From NCBI GenBank assembly GCA_039696685.1, contig CP155566.1, positions 1,116,001-1,180,000 on the forward strand: a DNA stretch of 64,000 nucleotides, read 5' to 3'. The translations under genes were made by a program, and so were the position numbers. The stretch comes from Vibrio sp. CDRSL-10 TSBA (GTDB taxonomy: Bacteria > Pseudomonadota > Gammaproteobacteria > Enterobacterales > Vibrionaceae). This document shows positions 41,703-51,872 of this stretch, in pieces; the first letter of the stretch is position 1, and each line of letters begins with the position of its first letter. The notes below the pieces were generated by a model. That model made no database searches, had not been told where the DNA came from, and saw only the letters and a list, made by a program, of their open reading frames with translations.

Positions 41703-43979
41703 TTACAGTGACTCAGTGAAAGTACGAGCGATAACGTCTTGTTGCTGCTCAGTCGTCAGAGAGTTAAAGCGCACTGCGTAACCCGATACACGGATAGTCA
41801 ACTGCGGATATTTCTCTGGGTGTTTCACTGCATCAAGCAGAGTTTCACGGTTCAGTACGTTCACGTTCAGGTGCTGACCACCTTCGATACCCGCTTCGTG
41901 GTGGAAGTAACCATCCATCAGACCAGCCAGGTTCGCTTTTTGCGCTTCAGTATCTTTACCCAGTGCATTTGGTACGATAGAGAAGGTGTACGAGATACCA
42001 TCTTTCGCATCTGCAAACGGCAGTTTACCGACTGAAGTCAGAGAGGCGACTGCGCCTTTCTCATCACGGCCGTGCATTGGGTTAGCACCCGGTGCAAATG
42101 GCGCGCCTGCTTTACGACCGTCAGGTGTCGTACCTGTTTTCTTACCGTATACCACGTTTGAAGTGATAGTCAGGATAGACTGAGTCGGAATCGCGTTGCG
42201 GTAAGTTTTCAGTGCACGAATCTTGTTCATGAACATAGTGACCAGCTGACAAGCGATATCATCAACACGAGGGTCGTTGTTACCAAATTTAGGGTAGTCG
42301 CCTTCGATTTGGAAGTCGATCGCTACGCCGTCTTCGTCACGTACCGGTTTCACTTTCGCGTACTTGATTGCAGACAGAGAGTCAGCCGCAACAGACAGAC
42401 CAGCAATACCACACGCCATAGTACGTTTCACGTCCAGGTCATGCAGAGCCATCAGAGACGCTTCATAGCTGTATTTGTCATGCATGAAGTGGATAGCGTT
42501 CAGTGCAGTGACGTACTGTTTTGCCAGCCAGTCCATGAAGTGGTCCATGCGTTGCATCAGGTCGTCGTAGTCCAGAACTTCGGCGCTGATTTTTTCCATC
42601 TTAGGACCGACCTGGATTTTCAGTTTCTCGTCCACGCCACCGTTGATGGTGTACAGCATGGTTTTTGCCAGGTTGGCACGAGCACCGAAGAACTGCATCT
42701 GTTTACCGACCACCATTGGTGATACACAACATGCAATGGCGTAGTCGTCAGATTCCATGTCCGGACGCATCAGGTCATCGTTCTCATATTGGATAGATGA
42801 GGTGTCGATAGACACTTTGGCGCAGAACTTCTTGAAGCCTTCAGGCAGGCTCTCAGACCAAAGCACAGTGATGTTTGGCTCTGGAGAAGGCCCCATGGTG
42901 TACAGGCTGTTCAGGAAGCGGAAGTTAGTACGAGTGACCAGTGTACGGCCGTCAAGGCCCATACCGCCCATAGATTCAGTTGCCCAGATTGGGTCACCAG
43001 AGAACAGCTCATCGTACTCAGGAGTACGCAGGAAACGTACCATACGCAGTTTCATGACGAAGTGGTCGATCATTTCCTGAGCTTGTTCTTCAGTCAGTTT
43101 ACCTGCTTCGATATCACGCTGAATGTACACATCCAGGAAGGTTGAAGTACGACCCAGAGACATGGCTGCGCCGTTCTGAGATTTCACTGCAGCCAGGTAG
43201 CCGAAGTAAGTCCACTGAATCGCTTCTTGAGCGGTTTCAGCCGGACGAGAAATATCGTAACCGTATTTTGCGGCCATCTCTTTGATTTGGCCAAGCGCAC
43301 GGTGCTGTTCAGCGACTTCTTCACGCAGTTGCATGGTCAGTTGCAGATCTTCGCCATTTTCGAATTTCGCTTGCAGAGAGCTGAACTGAGCAAATTTATC
43401 TTTCATCAGGAAGTCGATACCGTACAGAGCGATACGACGGTAGTCACCGATGATACGGCCACGTCCGTAAGCATCTGGCAGACCGGTCAGAACGCCGGAC
43501 TTACGACATTTGATGATGTCAGGTGTGTAGATATCAAATACACCCTGGTTATGAGTTTTACGGTACTCGGAGTAGATTTTTGAAACTTGAGGATCCAGCT
43601 CACGGCCGTACACTTTACAAGAGCCCTCAACCATGCGGATACCGCCGTTAGGGATGATGGCACGTTTCAGTGGTTTTTCAGTCTGAAGACCAACAATCGT
43701 TTCCAGATCTTTATTGATGTAGCCTGCATCGTGAGCAGTGATGGTAGAGATAACTGAAGTATCAAAATCAACAGGAGCGTGAGTTGAGTTTTCCTGTTTG
43801 ATGCCTTCCATTACCTGTGCCCAAAGCTTGTTGGTTGCTTCAGTACCTTCAGAAACAAGGAAAGATTCGTCGCCTTCGTACGGTGTGTAGTTCTTCTGAA
43901 TGAAATCACGAACGTTTACTTCGTTTTGCCAGTCACCTGCTGCAAAACCTTCCCAAGCTTTAGCAAATTGCTCTGCCAT
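41703..43979 (-). CDS. pflB: PflB, formate acetyltransferase
   Basis: Glycyl-radical enzyme that splits pyruvate into acetyl-CoA and formate during fermentation. It has 758 residues, start [18 protein letters not shown]. The catalytic cysteine pair is in AIACCVSPM (about residues 417-418). The radical-bearing glycine is in RVSGYAVRF about 25 residues from the end. All catalytic residues are present. The gene is read through a 370-base AT-rich leader region. Confidence 0.97.
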   Translation of the reverse strand: MAEQFAKAWEGFAAGDWQNEVNVRDFIQKNYTPYEGDESFLVSEGTEATNKLWAQVMEGIKQENSTHAPVDFDTSVISTITAHDAGYINKDLETIVGLQTEKPLKRAIIPNGGIRMVEGSCKVYGRELDPQVSKIYSEYRKTHNQGVFDIYTPDIIKCRKSGVLTGLPDAYGRGRIIGDYRRIALYGIDFLMKDKFAQFSSLQAKFENGEDLQLTMQLREEVAEQHRALGQIKEMAAKYGYDISRPAETAQEAIQWTYFGYLAAVKSQNGAAMSLGRTSTFLDVYIQRDIEAGKLTEEQAQEMIDHFVMKLRMVRFLRTPEYDELFSGDPIWATESMGGMGLDGRTLVTRTNFRFLNSLYTMGPSPEPNITVLWSESLPEGFKKFCAKVSIDTSSIQYENDDLMRPDMESDDYAIACCVSPMVVGKQMQFFGARANLAKTMLYTINGGVDEKLKIQVGPKMEKISAEVLDYDDLMQRMDHFMDWLAKQYVTALNAIHFMHDKYSYEASLMALHDLDVKRTMACGIAGLSVAADSLSAIKYAKVKPVRDEDGVAIDFQIEGDYPKFGNNDPRVDDIACQLVTMFMNKIRALKTYRNAIPTQSILTITSNVVYGKKTGTTPDGRKAGAPFAPGANPMHGRDEKGAVASLTSVGKLPFADAKDGISYTFSIVPNALGKDTEAQKANLAGLMDGYFHHEAGIEGGQHLNVNVLNRETLLDAVKHPEKYPQLTIRVSGYAVRFNSLTTEQQQDVIARTFTESL

Positions 43980-44352
43980 GACATACCTACCTTTTTAGTA
44001 GCAAAAAATATACGTACTGTTTCGCCGTTGAGCCAGCTATCTCTCTGACAGGAGAGAAGCAGTACACTCTTAATAACAATATCTGTATTCAAATTTACTT
44101 CTGTATCCTAATCCACTCTATGAAAAAGATACTCATCTGTTTGAATATAGATATTGGTATTTGTTTCCCTTGATTTGCAATTTAAGCTAAAAAAAATCCG
44201 CAAACCTTAAACTAAATCAATAAAAGTTAAAAAATTAAAATAAAGTTTGGGTAGTGACTGGCACTACCCAAGAATTTTGCTGATTTCGCCGCTGTCAGCC
44301 GCTTAAAGTCACGGACAGAAGCGCTATCAATGCTGTTGGTTTATGCCATCTA
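43980..44352 (-). other. pflB upstream region and DUF3360 terminator
   Basis: 373 AT-rich bases without a gene. A terminator for the DUF3360 gene sits at 44247-44271. Between it and pflB must lie the pflB promoter. Half-sites resembling FNR (TTGAT at 44170-44174) are present but no full site could be defended. Confidence 0.6.
44247..44271 (-). terminator. DUF3360 gene terminator
   Basis: TTGGGTAGTG / CACTACCCAA around five bases; on the minus strand it is followed by ACTTTATTTTAATTTTTT. Confidence 0.8.
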
Positions 44353-45898
44353 TCAGTGCAGCCATGCCTGTAAGCCGTACTGGCTTTCCAGCATGCCCAC
44401 AGCAAGCATAGCCACTAAACAGACAATTAACACACCACCCGGAATGATCACTTTATCAACAAAGGAAAGCTTAGCGGCGCGCTCTTTGTCGCCAATCAAA
44501 CCGTTGTTATCCAGCAGCATAGTCAGTGCCCAGGCCAGAACCGGGTTAACCACAGCAGAGCCGAAAATACAGATACCAGCTGCTTGTGACGATTTGGTGT
44601 CTTTAATCATTTGCATGCCAGCTTCCAGCAGCGGCAGGAACACACCAACCAGCAGAGCACAGCGCATCACTGGTGGCCATACGGCAACGTCCATCGGGAA
44701 GCCAAGAAACCGCGATGGTCATGACCAGCAGACCAAGAATAATGGCGCCGCCTGGAATCGGACGTTTAGCGATAGCCGCAGGAATCATATAGGTACCCCA
44801 TGACGAGGTGATGTTACCGCCACCCAGTGCGGTGCCCACCATCTGACGAACAGAACACATGGTCATGGTGTCATCGACATCCATCAGCACTTTTTCAGTC
44901 TTACGCGGATAGTTGAGTTCCTGGAAGATGCGGTGACCGAGAAAGTCCGGCGACCACATTGCAACGGCCAGGATGGCAAACGGCAGCGAAGCGATGAAGT
45001 GTTGCAGATTTGGCAGACCCAGCATCCAGCCTTCTGTGGTTGATCCCCACCAGTAGACCGGGTTCAGGTTTGGCAGACCCATCTGGGTTTCAAAACGCAG
45101 ATCAAAACCTGCGCCAAGTACCATGGCAATCACCAGTCCGCTCATGGCACAGACCGGAATAGCCAGCCAGCGCAGACTGAGCTTAGCCAGAATCGCGTAG
45201 ATAACGATGTTGATACCCAGTACGACTAAGCCGACATAACCCATGCTTCCCGCCACGACATCCGCAGACTGCAGGCTGGTGGCCCAGGTTTGAATCGACG
45301 TAATCTGACTCATGGTTCCGGTAAAGCCAAGGAAGATGAGCAGACCACCGGCAGTACCTTCAGAGGTCAGGTTGACCAGCTTGGAGCCACCTTTAAAGTA
45401 GCTCAGTAATAAACCGAATACGCCAAGCAGAATAGCCAATGCAAGAGGGTGAGCACCGGCCAGTGCAATAGAGCCGATAAGAGGGATCATTGGTCCGTGG
45501 TTGCCTGCCAGGTTGGCACGCGGGTTAATAAAACCTGAGGCCAGCACACAGAAAAACAGCGCCGGCAGCAGCATTTCGACCCGGGAGACTTCGATAGCGA
45601 ATTCTTTACCCAGGTTAATGTGGTCCCAGGCCTGAGTCAGGCCGTCGGCCCAGGACATCATCACCGCAGAATACATCGCGATGATGCCGATAGTACCAGC
45701 CAGAGCGGGTACCAGGTCTTCCAGTTCAAAACGAAAATCACGTCCGGGCAAATTGAGACCGAAACGGCGCGGTTTCATGATTTGCAGTTCGTGATCCAGA
45801 TAATCGGAACGGCTTGCAAACTCAGATGCAGGACGATGGAGCTCACTGTAGCTCTTTTTGTCGATGTCTGAGCGCTCTAGGTTGGCTACGTCTGACAT
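44353..45898 (-). CDS. DUF3360 permease (NCS2-like), split by +1 insertion at 44706-44710
   Basis: Integral membrane protein resembling nucleobase/sulfate-type permeases. It starts MSDVANLERSDIDKKSYSE with a ~60-residue cytosolic N-terminus, then has roughly a dozen hydrophobic segments. NHGPMIPLIG and GTALGGGNITSSWGTYMIPAA are permease-like re-entrant motifs. The frame breaks at GAAAC 44706-44710. Removing one base joins LVMTIAV to LGFPMDVAVWPPVMRC and gives about 514 residues. It is divergent from the amino-acid ABC operon. The substrate is unknown. Confidence 0.85.
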
Positions 45899-46505
45899 AG
45901 ATTCCTCATATTTTAAAGTAAGTGATTTTTGATTTAATTTTGAAAAACACGTCGTTGTTCAAAGGGGGAAAACGTTCACCGCACGGGTTGAGTGCCGGTG
46001 TGGAGACAGTTAACCCTATAAAGTTGATGGTATTATTAATACTTTTATTAGTGGCGAGTTTAACGTGCTTAAATCGGGGGCTGATTGATCTTGATCAGGT
46101 AAAGAACCGAAATGAAAGAAAGCTACATATCGGCAGAGAAATCAGCAACATAACGCTCAGTCATCAGGAAAATATATTTCAGAGTGTAATGTTTACTACG
46201 ATTTCTAAAGTGGAACACAGACATTTAGCAAAACGTGAAATGTGTTAATGATAAATTTAGTACTAGCTCGTGTTTTTACGAAAATGTTAATAAATCTGAG
46301 TGGAATATTGTGCTTGTACAATGTGTTTATATGCGTATTTTGAAGATGAATTGGCTAAAATATGAATTTATACTCAGATAAAACAACTAAATATCATTGT
46401 TTTGTAGGTTAATAATTTGTTGCATGTTAAGAGTGACAATGCTAGTTTGTATCGAAAATTAAGAGCGAAAGCTCGACAGATATAAAATTCAGGGAGTTAG
46501 AGCGC
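45899..46505. other. long AT-rich divergent spacer
   Basis: 607 bases between the DUF3360 gene (minus) and the amino-acid ABC operon (plus). A 108-codon open frame at 45922-46248 has no family resemblance and I do not call it. At 46363-46376, TGAAT-TTAT-ACTCA is one base off the core of an arginine-repressor box, but the second box expected at the usual spacing is missing. Confidence 0.6.
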
Positions 46506-47276
46506 ATGACAGATGTACCAGCGCTGGATATAAAAGACCTGCACAAAACTTTTGGCCAGAATGAAGTACTGAAGGGCATTTCTCTTCAGGCTCATAAGGG
46601 TGATGTCATTTCGATTATCGGATCATCCGGCTCGGGTAAAAGTACCTTTCTAAGATGCATTAACTTGCTCGAAACCCCGACCGCCGGGGAAATTTGGGTT
46701 AAGGGCGAACAAATTCAGATGAAGAAAGACCGTCAGGGTCACTCTTCACCAGCTAATGAAAAACAGGTTCAGCGTATCCGTTCACGCCTGGCAATGGTTT
46801 TTCAGGGCTTCAACCTGTGGTCTCATATGACGGTACTGGAGAACGTAATTGAAGCTCCGGTGCATGTTCTCGGTGTGCCTAAAGCACAAGCGATTGAAAA
46901 TGCGGAACTATTGCTGAAAAAAGTAGGCTTATACGAACGTCGCGATTATTATCCGGGCCACTTGTCCGGTGGTCAGCAGCAACGTGCTGCGATTGCGCGG
47001 GCTCTGGCTGTTGATCCGGAAGTGATGCTGTTTGATGAACCTACATCGGCGCTTGATCCTGAGCTTGTCGGTGAGGTGCTCGGGGTTATGCGTGACCTGG
47101 CTGAAGAAGGTCGCACCATGCTGGTGGTGACGCATGAAATGGCGTTTGCCCGTGATGTGTCTAACCACGTGATGTTCTTGCATCAGGGGCGGGTTGAAGA
47201 GCAGGGCGATCCGGCGAAATTGTTTAAGAATCCGGATTCACAGCGTCTGAAGCAGTTTATTTCCTCGATTTACTGA
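46506..47276 (+). CDS. ABC transporter ATPase, HisP/ArtP type
   Basis: Cytosolic ATPase of a polar amino-acid importer. It has 256 residues with Walker A ([13 protein letters not shown], about residues 37-49), Q-loop (AMVFQGFNLW), signature LSGGQQQRAAIARAL and Walker B (VMLFDEPTSALDPE), then the switch histidine in VVTHEMAFA. AGGGAG precedes ATG 46506. It is the first gene of a four-gene operon with a binding protein and two permeases. The family handles histidine, lysine, arginine or ornithine. Confidence 0.93.
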   Translation: MTDVPALDIKDLHKTFGQNEVLKGISLQAHKGDVISIIGSSGSGKSTFLRCINLLETPTAGEIWVKGEQIQMKKDRQGHSSPANEKQVQRIRSRLAMVFQGFNLWSHMTVLENVIEAPVHVLGVPKAQAIENAELLLKKVGLYERRDYYPGHLSGGQQQRAAIARALAVDPEVMLFDEPTSALDPELVGEVLGVMRDLAEEGRTMLVVTHEMAFARDVSNHVMFLHQGRVEEQGDPAKLFKNPDSQRLKQFISSIY

Positions 47277-47424
47277 GTCGTATCGTCTTCGTACCGACGA
47301 TAAAGCAGAGGAGTCATGCGGTCTGCACAGGATGTAAGACGGCAGCGACGGACAGTTCACCTATACTAATTTTTTATAATTAAAAATTTTATAAACAAAA
47401 CAATACGATCACAGGAGTATGGAA

Positions 47425-48201
47425 ATGAAAAAGTGGTTACTAGTGGCAGCATTAGCCGCAACAGCAGCAACCGGTGTTGCTCAGGCTAAAGAATGGACAA
47501 CCGTACGCTTCGGTATTGAAGGCGCGTACCCTCCGTTCAGCTGGACTGAAGCAGATGGTTCACTACAGGGTTTTGATGTGGATATGGCCAATGCATTGTG
47601 TGCAGAAATGCAGGTGCAATGTAAGATCGTACCACAGGACTGGGACGGTATTATTCCGTCACTGCTGGCGCGTAAGTACGATGCGATTATTGCGGCGATG
47701 TCTATCACTGACGAACGTCGTAAGAAAGTCGACTTCACTCATAAATACGCGTTGATTCCAAACAAATTTATCGCTAAGAAAGGCGCTAACCTGGATTTCT
47801 CTGCTGATGGTCTGAAAGGTGTGAAGATTGGTGTGCAACGTGCGACTACTCACGACAAATACCTGACAGATAACTACGGTGACTCGGTAGAAATCGTTCG
47901 TTACGGCTCATTTGATGAGGCTTACCTTGACCTGGCAAACGGTCGTATTGCCGCTGTACTGGGTGATGCTTCAGCGCTGGAAGATGGCGTGCTGAACAAA
48001 GAAGGTGGCGAAAACTACGAATTCGTTGGTCCTTCTCTGACTGATCCAAAATGGTTTGGTGAAGGCTTCGGTATCGCGACTCGCAAACAAGATAAAGATC
48101 TGACGGAAAAACTGAATGCAGCAATCGACTCGCTGCGTAGCAAAGGTGAATACCAGAAGATCGCGGCGAAGTACTTTAAGTACGACGTTTACGGTGAATA
48201 A
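47425..48201 (+). CDS. periplasmic amino-acid-binding protein (Lys/Arg/Orn/His type)
   Basis: Solute receptor of the ABC importer. ATG 47425 is preferred to the one six bases upstream because AGGAG is then seven bases away. It has 258 residues with signal peptide MKKWLLVAALAATAATGVAQA. The mature protein has the family segments VRFGIEGAYPPFSW and GFDVDMANALCAEMQ. AAMSITDERRKKVDFT follows, then the C-terminal lobe with LGDASALEDG. The pair of cysteines (CAEMQVQC) fits the disulfide of LAO/HisJ-type proteins. Arginine-family substrates are likely, but histidine cannot be excluded. Confidence 0.92.
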   Translation: MKKWLLVAALAATAATGVAQAKEWTTVRFGIEGAYPPFSWTEADGSLQGFDVDMANALCAEMQVQCKIVPQDWDGIIPSLLARKYDAIIAAMSITDERRKKVDFTHKYALIPNKFIAKKGANLDFSADGLKGVKIGVQRATTHDKYLTDNYGDSVEIVRYGSFDEAYLDLANGRIAAVLGDASALEDGVLNKEGGENYEFVGPSLTDPKWFGEGFGIATRKQDKDLTEKLNAAIDSLRSKGEYQKIAAKYFKYDVYGE

Positions 48202-48420
48202 TTAGCCCGTTTGTCTCCGGTAATAATACCGGGCTGCCGGCCATAAGGCTGCGCTGAAAGACAAAAGGCATTCCTGGTTGCCGGCTCCTAGTTCGTAGCA
48301 GTACCCGGCAACCAGGTGTTTAGGGTCAGGTGATCCTGTGTGACTAATATGACTCTTTCGAGAGAACAGCGAATCCATTGAGTTAACCGGATTGACCCTA
48401 GGACTAGGAAACATTTTTTT
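48202..48420 (+). other. folded spacer between binding-protein and permease genes
   Basis: 219 bases inside the ABC operon with at least three inverted repeats. CCGGTA-TTATTACCGG-type palindrome lies near 48217-48232. A perfect 12-base pair CCTGGTTGCCGG (48273-48284) / CCGGCAACCAGG (48305-48316) follows. TAGGGTCA (48321-48328) / TGACCCTA (48393-48400) is the third. There is no T run, so it is more likely to stabilise the binding-protein mRNA or limit read-through than to stop transcription. Confidence 0.7.
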
Positions 48421-49161
48421 ATGCTGGATTTACAGGGATATGAAGCCTCTATTTTAAAAGGGGCGGTTTTGACCATCGAAGTTGCGTTGTTATCGCTGCT
48501 GCTTGCGATGGTACTTGGTATGTTGGGTGCACTTGCCAAAATGTCACCTTATCGTTCGGCGCGCGCAGTCGCGACCGTTTACACCACTATTATTCGCGGC
48601 ATCCCGGATCTGGTGCTGATGATGTTGATTTTCTTTGGCGGACAGATCCTGCTCAACAACAGCTTGTATGCCATCAATGAATGGCTGAATAACTGGTTCA
48701 CCTCCAGTGATCCGAATCATGAGTGGGTCTCTTATCTGCCGGACTACATTGATGTCAGCCCGTTTATCGCCGGTGTACTGACGATCGGCTTTATCTTCGG
48801 TGCTTACATGGCTGAGACATTTCGTGGTGCGATCATGGCGGTCGATAAAGGTGAAATGGAAGCCGCTAAAGCGTATGGCATGAGTTCAGTCCTTGCGTTC
48901 CGTCGTATTCTGCTCCCGCAGATGGTACGTCACGCCTTACCGGGTTTCGGTAACAACTGGCTGGTACTGCTGAAAACCACCGCTCTGGTTTCAATCATCG
49001 GTCTGGAAGATATGGTGCGGGTCAGTTCGCTCGCTGCCGGTTCAACTAAAATGCCGTTCACTTTTTACATGGCGGTGTCGATCATCTTCTTGATCTTTAC
49101 CAGCATTTCTACCGGTTTACTGAAACTGGTTGAGCGTAAATTCAGTATTCATATGAGGTAG
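48421..49161 (+). CDS. ABC permease, HisQ type
   Basis: Inner-membrane subunit of the polar amino-acid importer, 246 residues. It has five or so hydrophobic segments, starting with ILKGAVLTIEVALLSLLLAMVL. The coupling loop reads EAAKAYGMSSVLAFRRILLPQ (EAA motif, about residues 145-165). It starts after a folded spacer and ends two bases before the next permease, so the two are co-translated. Confidence 0.92.
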   Translation: MLDLQGYEASILKGAVLTIEVALLSLLLAMVLGMLGALAKMSPYRSARAVATVYTTIIRGIPDLVLMMLIFFGGQILLNNSLYAINEWLNNWFTSSDPNHEWVSYLPDYIDVSPFIAGVLTIGFIFGAYMAETFRGAIMAVDKGEMEAAKAYGMSSVLAFRRILLPQMVRHALPGFGNNWLVLLKTTALVSIIGLEDMVRVSSLAAGSTKMPFTFYMAVSIIFLIFTSISTGLLKLVERKFSIHMR

Positions 49162-49163
49162 AT

Positions 49164-49841
49164 ATGGACTTTTCATTAATCATTGATAGTTTACCTATCT
49201 ACTTCAGCGGCCTGTGGACCACGGTATGGCTGGTTGGTCTGTCGTTAATTATCGGTCTGAGCATTGCGATTCCGTTAGCGATTGCGCGCAACAGCCGCAA
49301 TTACCTGTTTAACGCGCCTGCATGGGCATACATTTATTTTTTCCGTGGTACGCCGCTGCTGGTGCAGCTGTACCTGATTTACTACGGTATGGATCAGTTT
49401 TTTCCGGTGAAAGATACCCTGTGGGAAAACGCCTGGTTCTGTGCGCTGGTCTCATTCGTGTTCAACACATCCGCTTATACAGCAGAAATCATCCGCGGCG
49501 CCATCAATGGCCTGCCAAAAGGTGAAGTGGAAGCCGCTAAAGCCTACGGTATGGGTACCTGGAAGATTTATCGCCGTATTATCCTGCCAAGTGCATTGCG
49601 CCGCGCGTTGCCGGCCTACAGCAATGAAGTGATCTTTATGGTTCACGGCAGTGCAGTTGCCGGTATCGTGACCATCATGGATTTGACCGGTGCCGCTCGT
49701 CTGGTTAACTCGCGTTACTATGCGCCTTTTGAGTCTTTCCTGACGGCTGGTCTGTTCTATATGTGTCTGACCTTCATCATCATCTGGTGTTTCAAAAAAG
49801 CCGAAAAACGTTTTCTGGCTTATTTGCGCCCGCTGAGTTAA
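49164..49841 (+). CDS. ABC permease, HisM type
   Basis: Second inner-membrane subunit, 225 residues. It starts MDFSLIIDSLPIYFSGLWTT and has the EAA loop EAAKAYGMGTWKIYRRIILPS near residue 125. It pairs with the HisQ-type subunit; a heterodimeric permease is typical of histidine/arginine importers. A bidirectional terminator follows and closes the operon. Confidence 0.93.
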   Translation: MDFSLIIDSLPIYFSGLWTTVWLVGLSLIIGLSIAIPLAIARNSRNYLFNAPAWAYIYFFRGTPLLVQLYLIYYGMDQFFPVKDTLWENAWFCALVSFVFNTSAYTAEIIRGAINGLPKGEVEAAKAYGMGTWKIYRRIILPSALRRALPAYSNEVIFMVHGSAVAGIVTIMDLTGAARLVNSRYYAPFESFLTAGLFYMCLTFIIIWCFKKAEKRFLAYLRPLS

Positions 49842-49865
49842 TGACAACCGGTTAGCGAATACCAC

Positions 49866-49895
49866 GAAATAGCCCCGCTTTTGCGAGGCTATTTG
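49866..49895. terminator. bidirectional terminator between the ABC operon and xthA
   Basis: AAATAGCC-CGC / GCG-GGCTATTT around TTTT, with one mismatch in the stem and T runs on both strands. Confidence 0.8.
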
Positions 49896-49926
49896 TATTG
49901 GTGCTTATATCAGGGTTGAAGTCTGA

Positions 49927-50737
49927 TTAAGCGCTGAAGGTCGACCAGATTGGCGCGTGATCGGAGGGTTTATCGATACCACGCAGCTCATAATCAATTC
50001 CGGATTCGGTGCATTTCGCTGCCAGGCCCGGTGTCGCCAGAATCACGTCAATACGCAGTCCGCGGTTATCATCGAAGCCGCGAGAGCGGTAGTCAAACCA
50101 CGAAAACTGGTCGTCGACTGACGGGTGTAACTTACGGAATGTGTCCTCGAAGCCCCAGTTCAACAGGGTCTGCAACCACTCGCGTTTCTTCCGGCTGGAA
50201 CGAGCATTTACCGGTTTTCAGCCAGCGCTTACGGTTCGGTTCGCCGATACCGATATCGAGATCGACAGGACTGATGTTGATATCACCCATCACGATTAAC
50301 TGGTCATCAGAGGTATGGTAATCATGCAGGTAGCTCATCAGGTCGCGATAAAACTGACGTTTGTACGGAAACTTCGTTTCGTGATGAATGCTGTCGCCTT
50401 GCGGGAAGTAGCCGTTGAGTACGGTCACTTTTTCACCTTGCTCATTGAGGAAGGTGGCCATAATCATGCGCTTCTGGTGTTCTTCACTGTCGGTCGGAAA
50501 CCCTTTGCGCACTTCAACGGGCTCTTGTTTACAAAGCATGGCAACACCGTAATGCGCCTTTTGTCCGTGGAAATAGACTTTGTAACCCATGGCTTCGACA
50601 TCGGCCAGAGGAAACGCCTCGTCATGTACTTTGATTTCCTGCAGGCCAATCACGTCGGGCTGGTGTTTGTCGATCACTGCCTGTAACTGGTGCAAACGTG
50701 CTCTCAACCCGTTGATATTGAAGCTGATAACTTTCAT
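49927..50737 (-). CDS. xthA: XthA, exonuclease III, split by +1 insertion at 50184-50188
   Basis: Abasic-site endonuclease and 3'-5' exonuclease of base-excision repair. The frame starts at 50737 ([18 protein letters not shown]) and breaks at GTTTC 50184-50188. Removing one base joins SFQPEE to [19 protein letters not shown] and gives 269 residues (E. coli 268). Catalytic motifs are present on both sides: [34 protein letters not shown], and the C-terminal [18 protein letters not shown] with the catalytic Asp-His. It is convergent with the ABC operon. Confidence 0.95.
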
Positions 50738-51059
50738 ATAATTTGGAACCCCTTGATTACCGTGGTGGTTTTTCTATTAGCCGGAATAGTAACACTTTTA
50801 GCTGCGGTTTACAGAGTACAGCGGTGGGCACTGAGTTGAACTTATACTTGTATCAGCCAAAGACTCACATCAGCGATATTCAATCTAAGTTCCACGATTA
50901 TTCGCTCGATAATCTTTGGCCTCACTGATACTGATCTGATTATCGGGTCGTGAATAAAAAGCGAGAGCCGTGTGAACACGACTCTCGCTGTTTCGTTTGC
51001 TGATAGCCAAGATAGACTTAACGCCCAATAGGAGATTCAATCAATCCAGCTCTCGCTTC
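50738..51059. other. spacer between xthA and rsmS
   Basis: 322 bases without a credible gene. It carries the rsmS-priC terminator (50961-50990) and the xthA promoter region. A 61-codon plus-strand open frame here (50743-50928) resembles nothing. Confidence 0.6.
50961..50990 (-). terminator. priC-rsmS terminator
   Basis: GCGAGAG.CGTGT / ACACG.CTCTCGC hairpin followed on the minus strand by TTTTTATTC. Confidence 0.85.
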
Positions 51060-51224
51060 TCAGGACGACTGAGCGATCCTGTGTTCCAGATCGGCCTTGA
51101 CGATTTCCAGGGCTTTGAGTGCGACTTCAGGGTCAACGGCATTGCTTTCCAGCAGGTAAATCAAATCAACAGCCAGTTTAATTTCATCCGGTGCATCACT
51201 GAGGGGAACATTAGGCTGGGTCAT
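51060..51224 (-). CDS. rsmS: RsmS/YbaM family small protein
   Basis: A 54-residue protein starting MTQPNVPLSDAPDEIKLAVD and containing LIYLLESNAVDPEVALKALE, the DUF2496 (YbaM/RsmS) pattern. The ATG overlaps the priC stop (TAATG), so it is translationally coupled to priC, the same pairing as priC-ybaM in E. coli. RsmS was described as a regulator of secondary metabolism in plant pathogens; its mechanism is unclear. Confidence 0.88.
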   Translation of the reverse strand: MTQPNVPLSDAPDEIKLAVDLIYLLESNAVDPEVALKALEIVKADLEHRIAQSS

Positions 51225-51772
51225 TACTGGTTCTTCTCTCTGTAGGTAATCTGTTTTTCAATTTTGGCCTTGGCATCCTGACAGCGTTTGAGTCGCTGTT
51301 CGACAGTCAGCAATGCTGTCTGGGCAACCTGTTTTTGAAAGGCCGGAGCGCTATCCAGGGCATATTGTTTGTCTCTGACCATCTCCATCAGACGACGTTC
51401 CCACTCCTGGTGCTGTGCAAGATCCTGATACAGGTCACTGATCGGTTTGCGGTAATAACTGCTGTGTTTCGGCTCACTTTTGCGGATTGCCTGGGTGGAT
51501 AACTCGCGCTGAATGGCACTAATCTGGGCCAGAAGGCGTTCCGTCAGATATTCCGCACGCGGATGAGTCAGTTTACCCGCCTCCTGTTCACGCAAAATAG
51601 TGGTCAGGGTACTTTGCGCTTCCTGAACACATGGGGTCAACAGCTTACCGTGACAATGAAACAGCACCTCATCAAACAGCGGTTGGTGATGCTCGCCACG
51701 ACGGCGGTCTAATTGCGCAGCGTTCTGCTTAAGCTGCTCTAACAGGTTATTTAAACGGGAAAAATCACTCAT
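51224..51772 (-). CDS. priC: PriC, primosomal replication protein N''
   Basis: Helps reload the DnaB helicase at collapsed replication forks. It has 182 residues, mainly helical, with the family segments FDEVLFHCHGKLLTPCVQEA and YQDLAQHQEWERRLMEMV. The identity rests on these and on the coupled rsmS gene. It is 100 bases downstream of dinG on the same strand, so it may share the dinG transcript. Confidence 0.9.
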   Translation of the reverse strand: MSDFSRLNNLLEQLKQNAAQLDRRRGEHHQPLFDEVLFHCHGKLLTPCVQEAQSTLTTILREQEAGKLTHPRAEYLTERLLAQISAIQRELSTQAIRKSEPKHSSYYRKPISDLYQDLAQHQEWERRLMEMVRDKQYALDSAPAFQKQVAQTALLTVEQRLKRCQDAKAKIEKQITYREKNQ

Positions 51773-51872
51773 AATTTAGCTTATTGTCCGTTCAGGTACG
51801 TTTTGCGTTCAAAATCTAGCGTCCGAAAAGGTGACGTCACCGTTGTACTGCGTCTGTTTGAATCCGAACCGA

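Noticed and set aside
44165..44230. FNR or ArcA sites upstream of pflB
   Set aside because: Only half-sites (TTGAT at 44170, ATCAA near 44215) without a matching second half at N4 spacing.
45922..46248. 108-codon plus-strand open frame between the DUF3360 gene and the ABC operon
   Set aside because: AT-rich spacer, no family resemblance and no clear ribosome site. One hydrophobic stretch alone is not enough to call a gene.
46361..46378. Arginine-repressor box before the amino-acid ABC operon
   Set aside because: One box is one base off the core, but ArgR needs two boxes about three bases apart and the second is absent. Mentioned only as a hint of substrate.
50743..50928. 61-codon open frame between xthA and rsmS
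   Set aside because: No ribosome site and no recognisable sequence; it lies in a promoter/terminator spacer.
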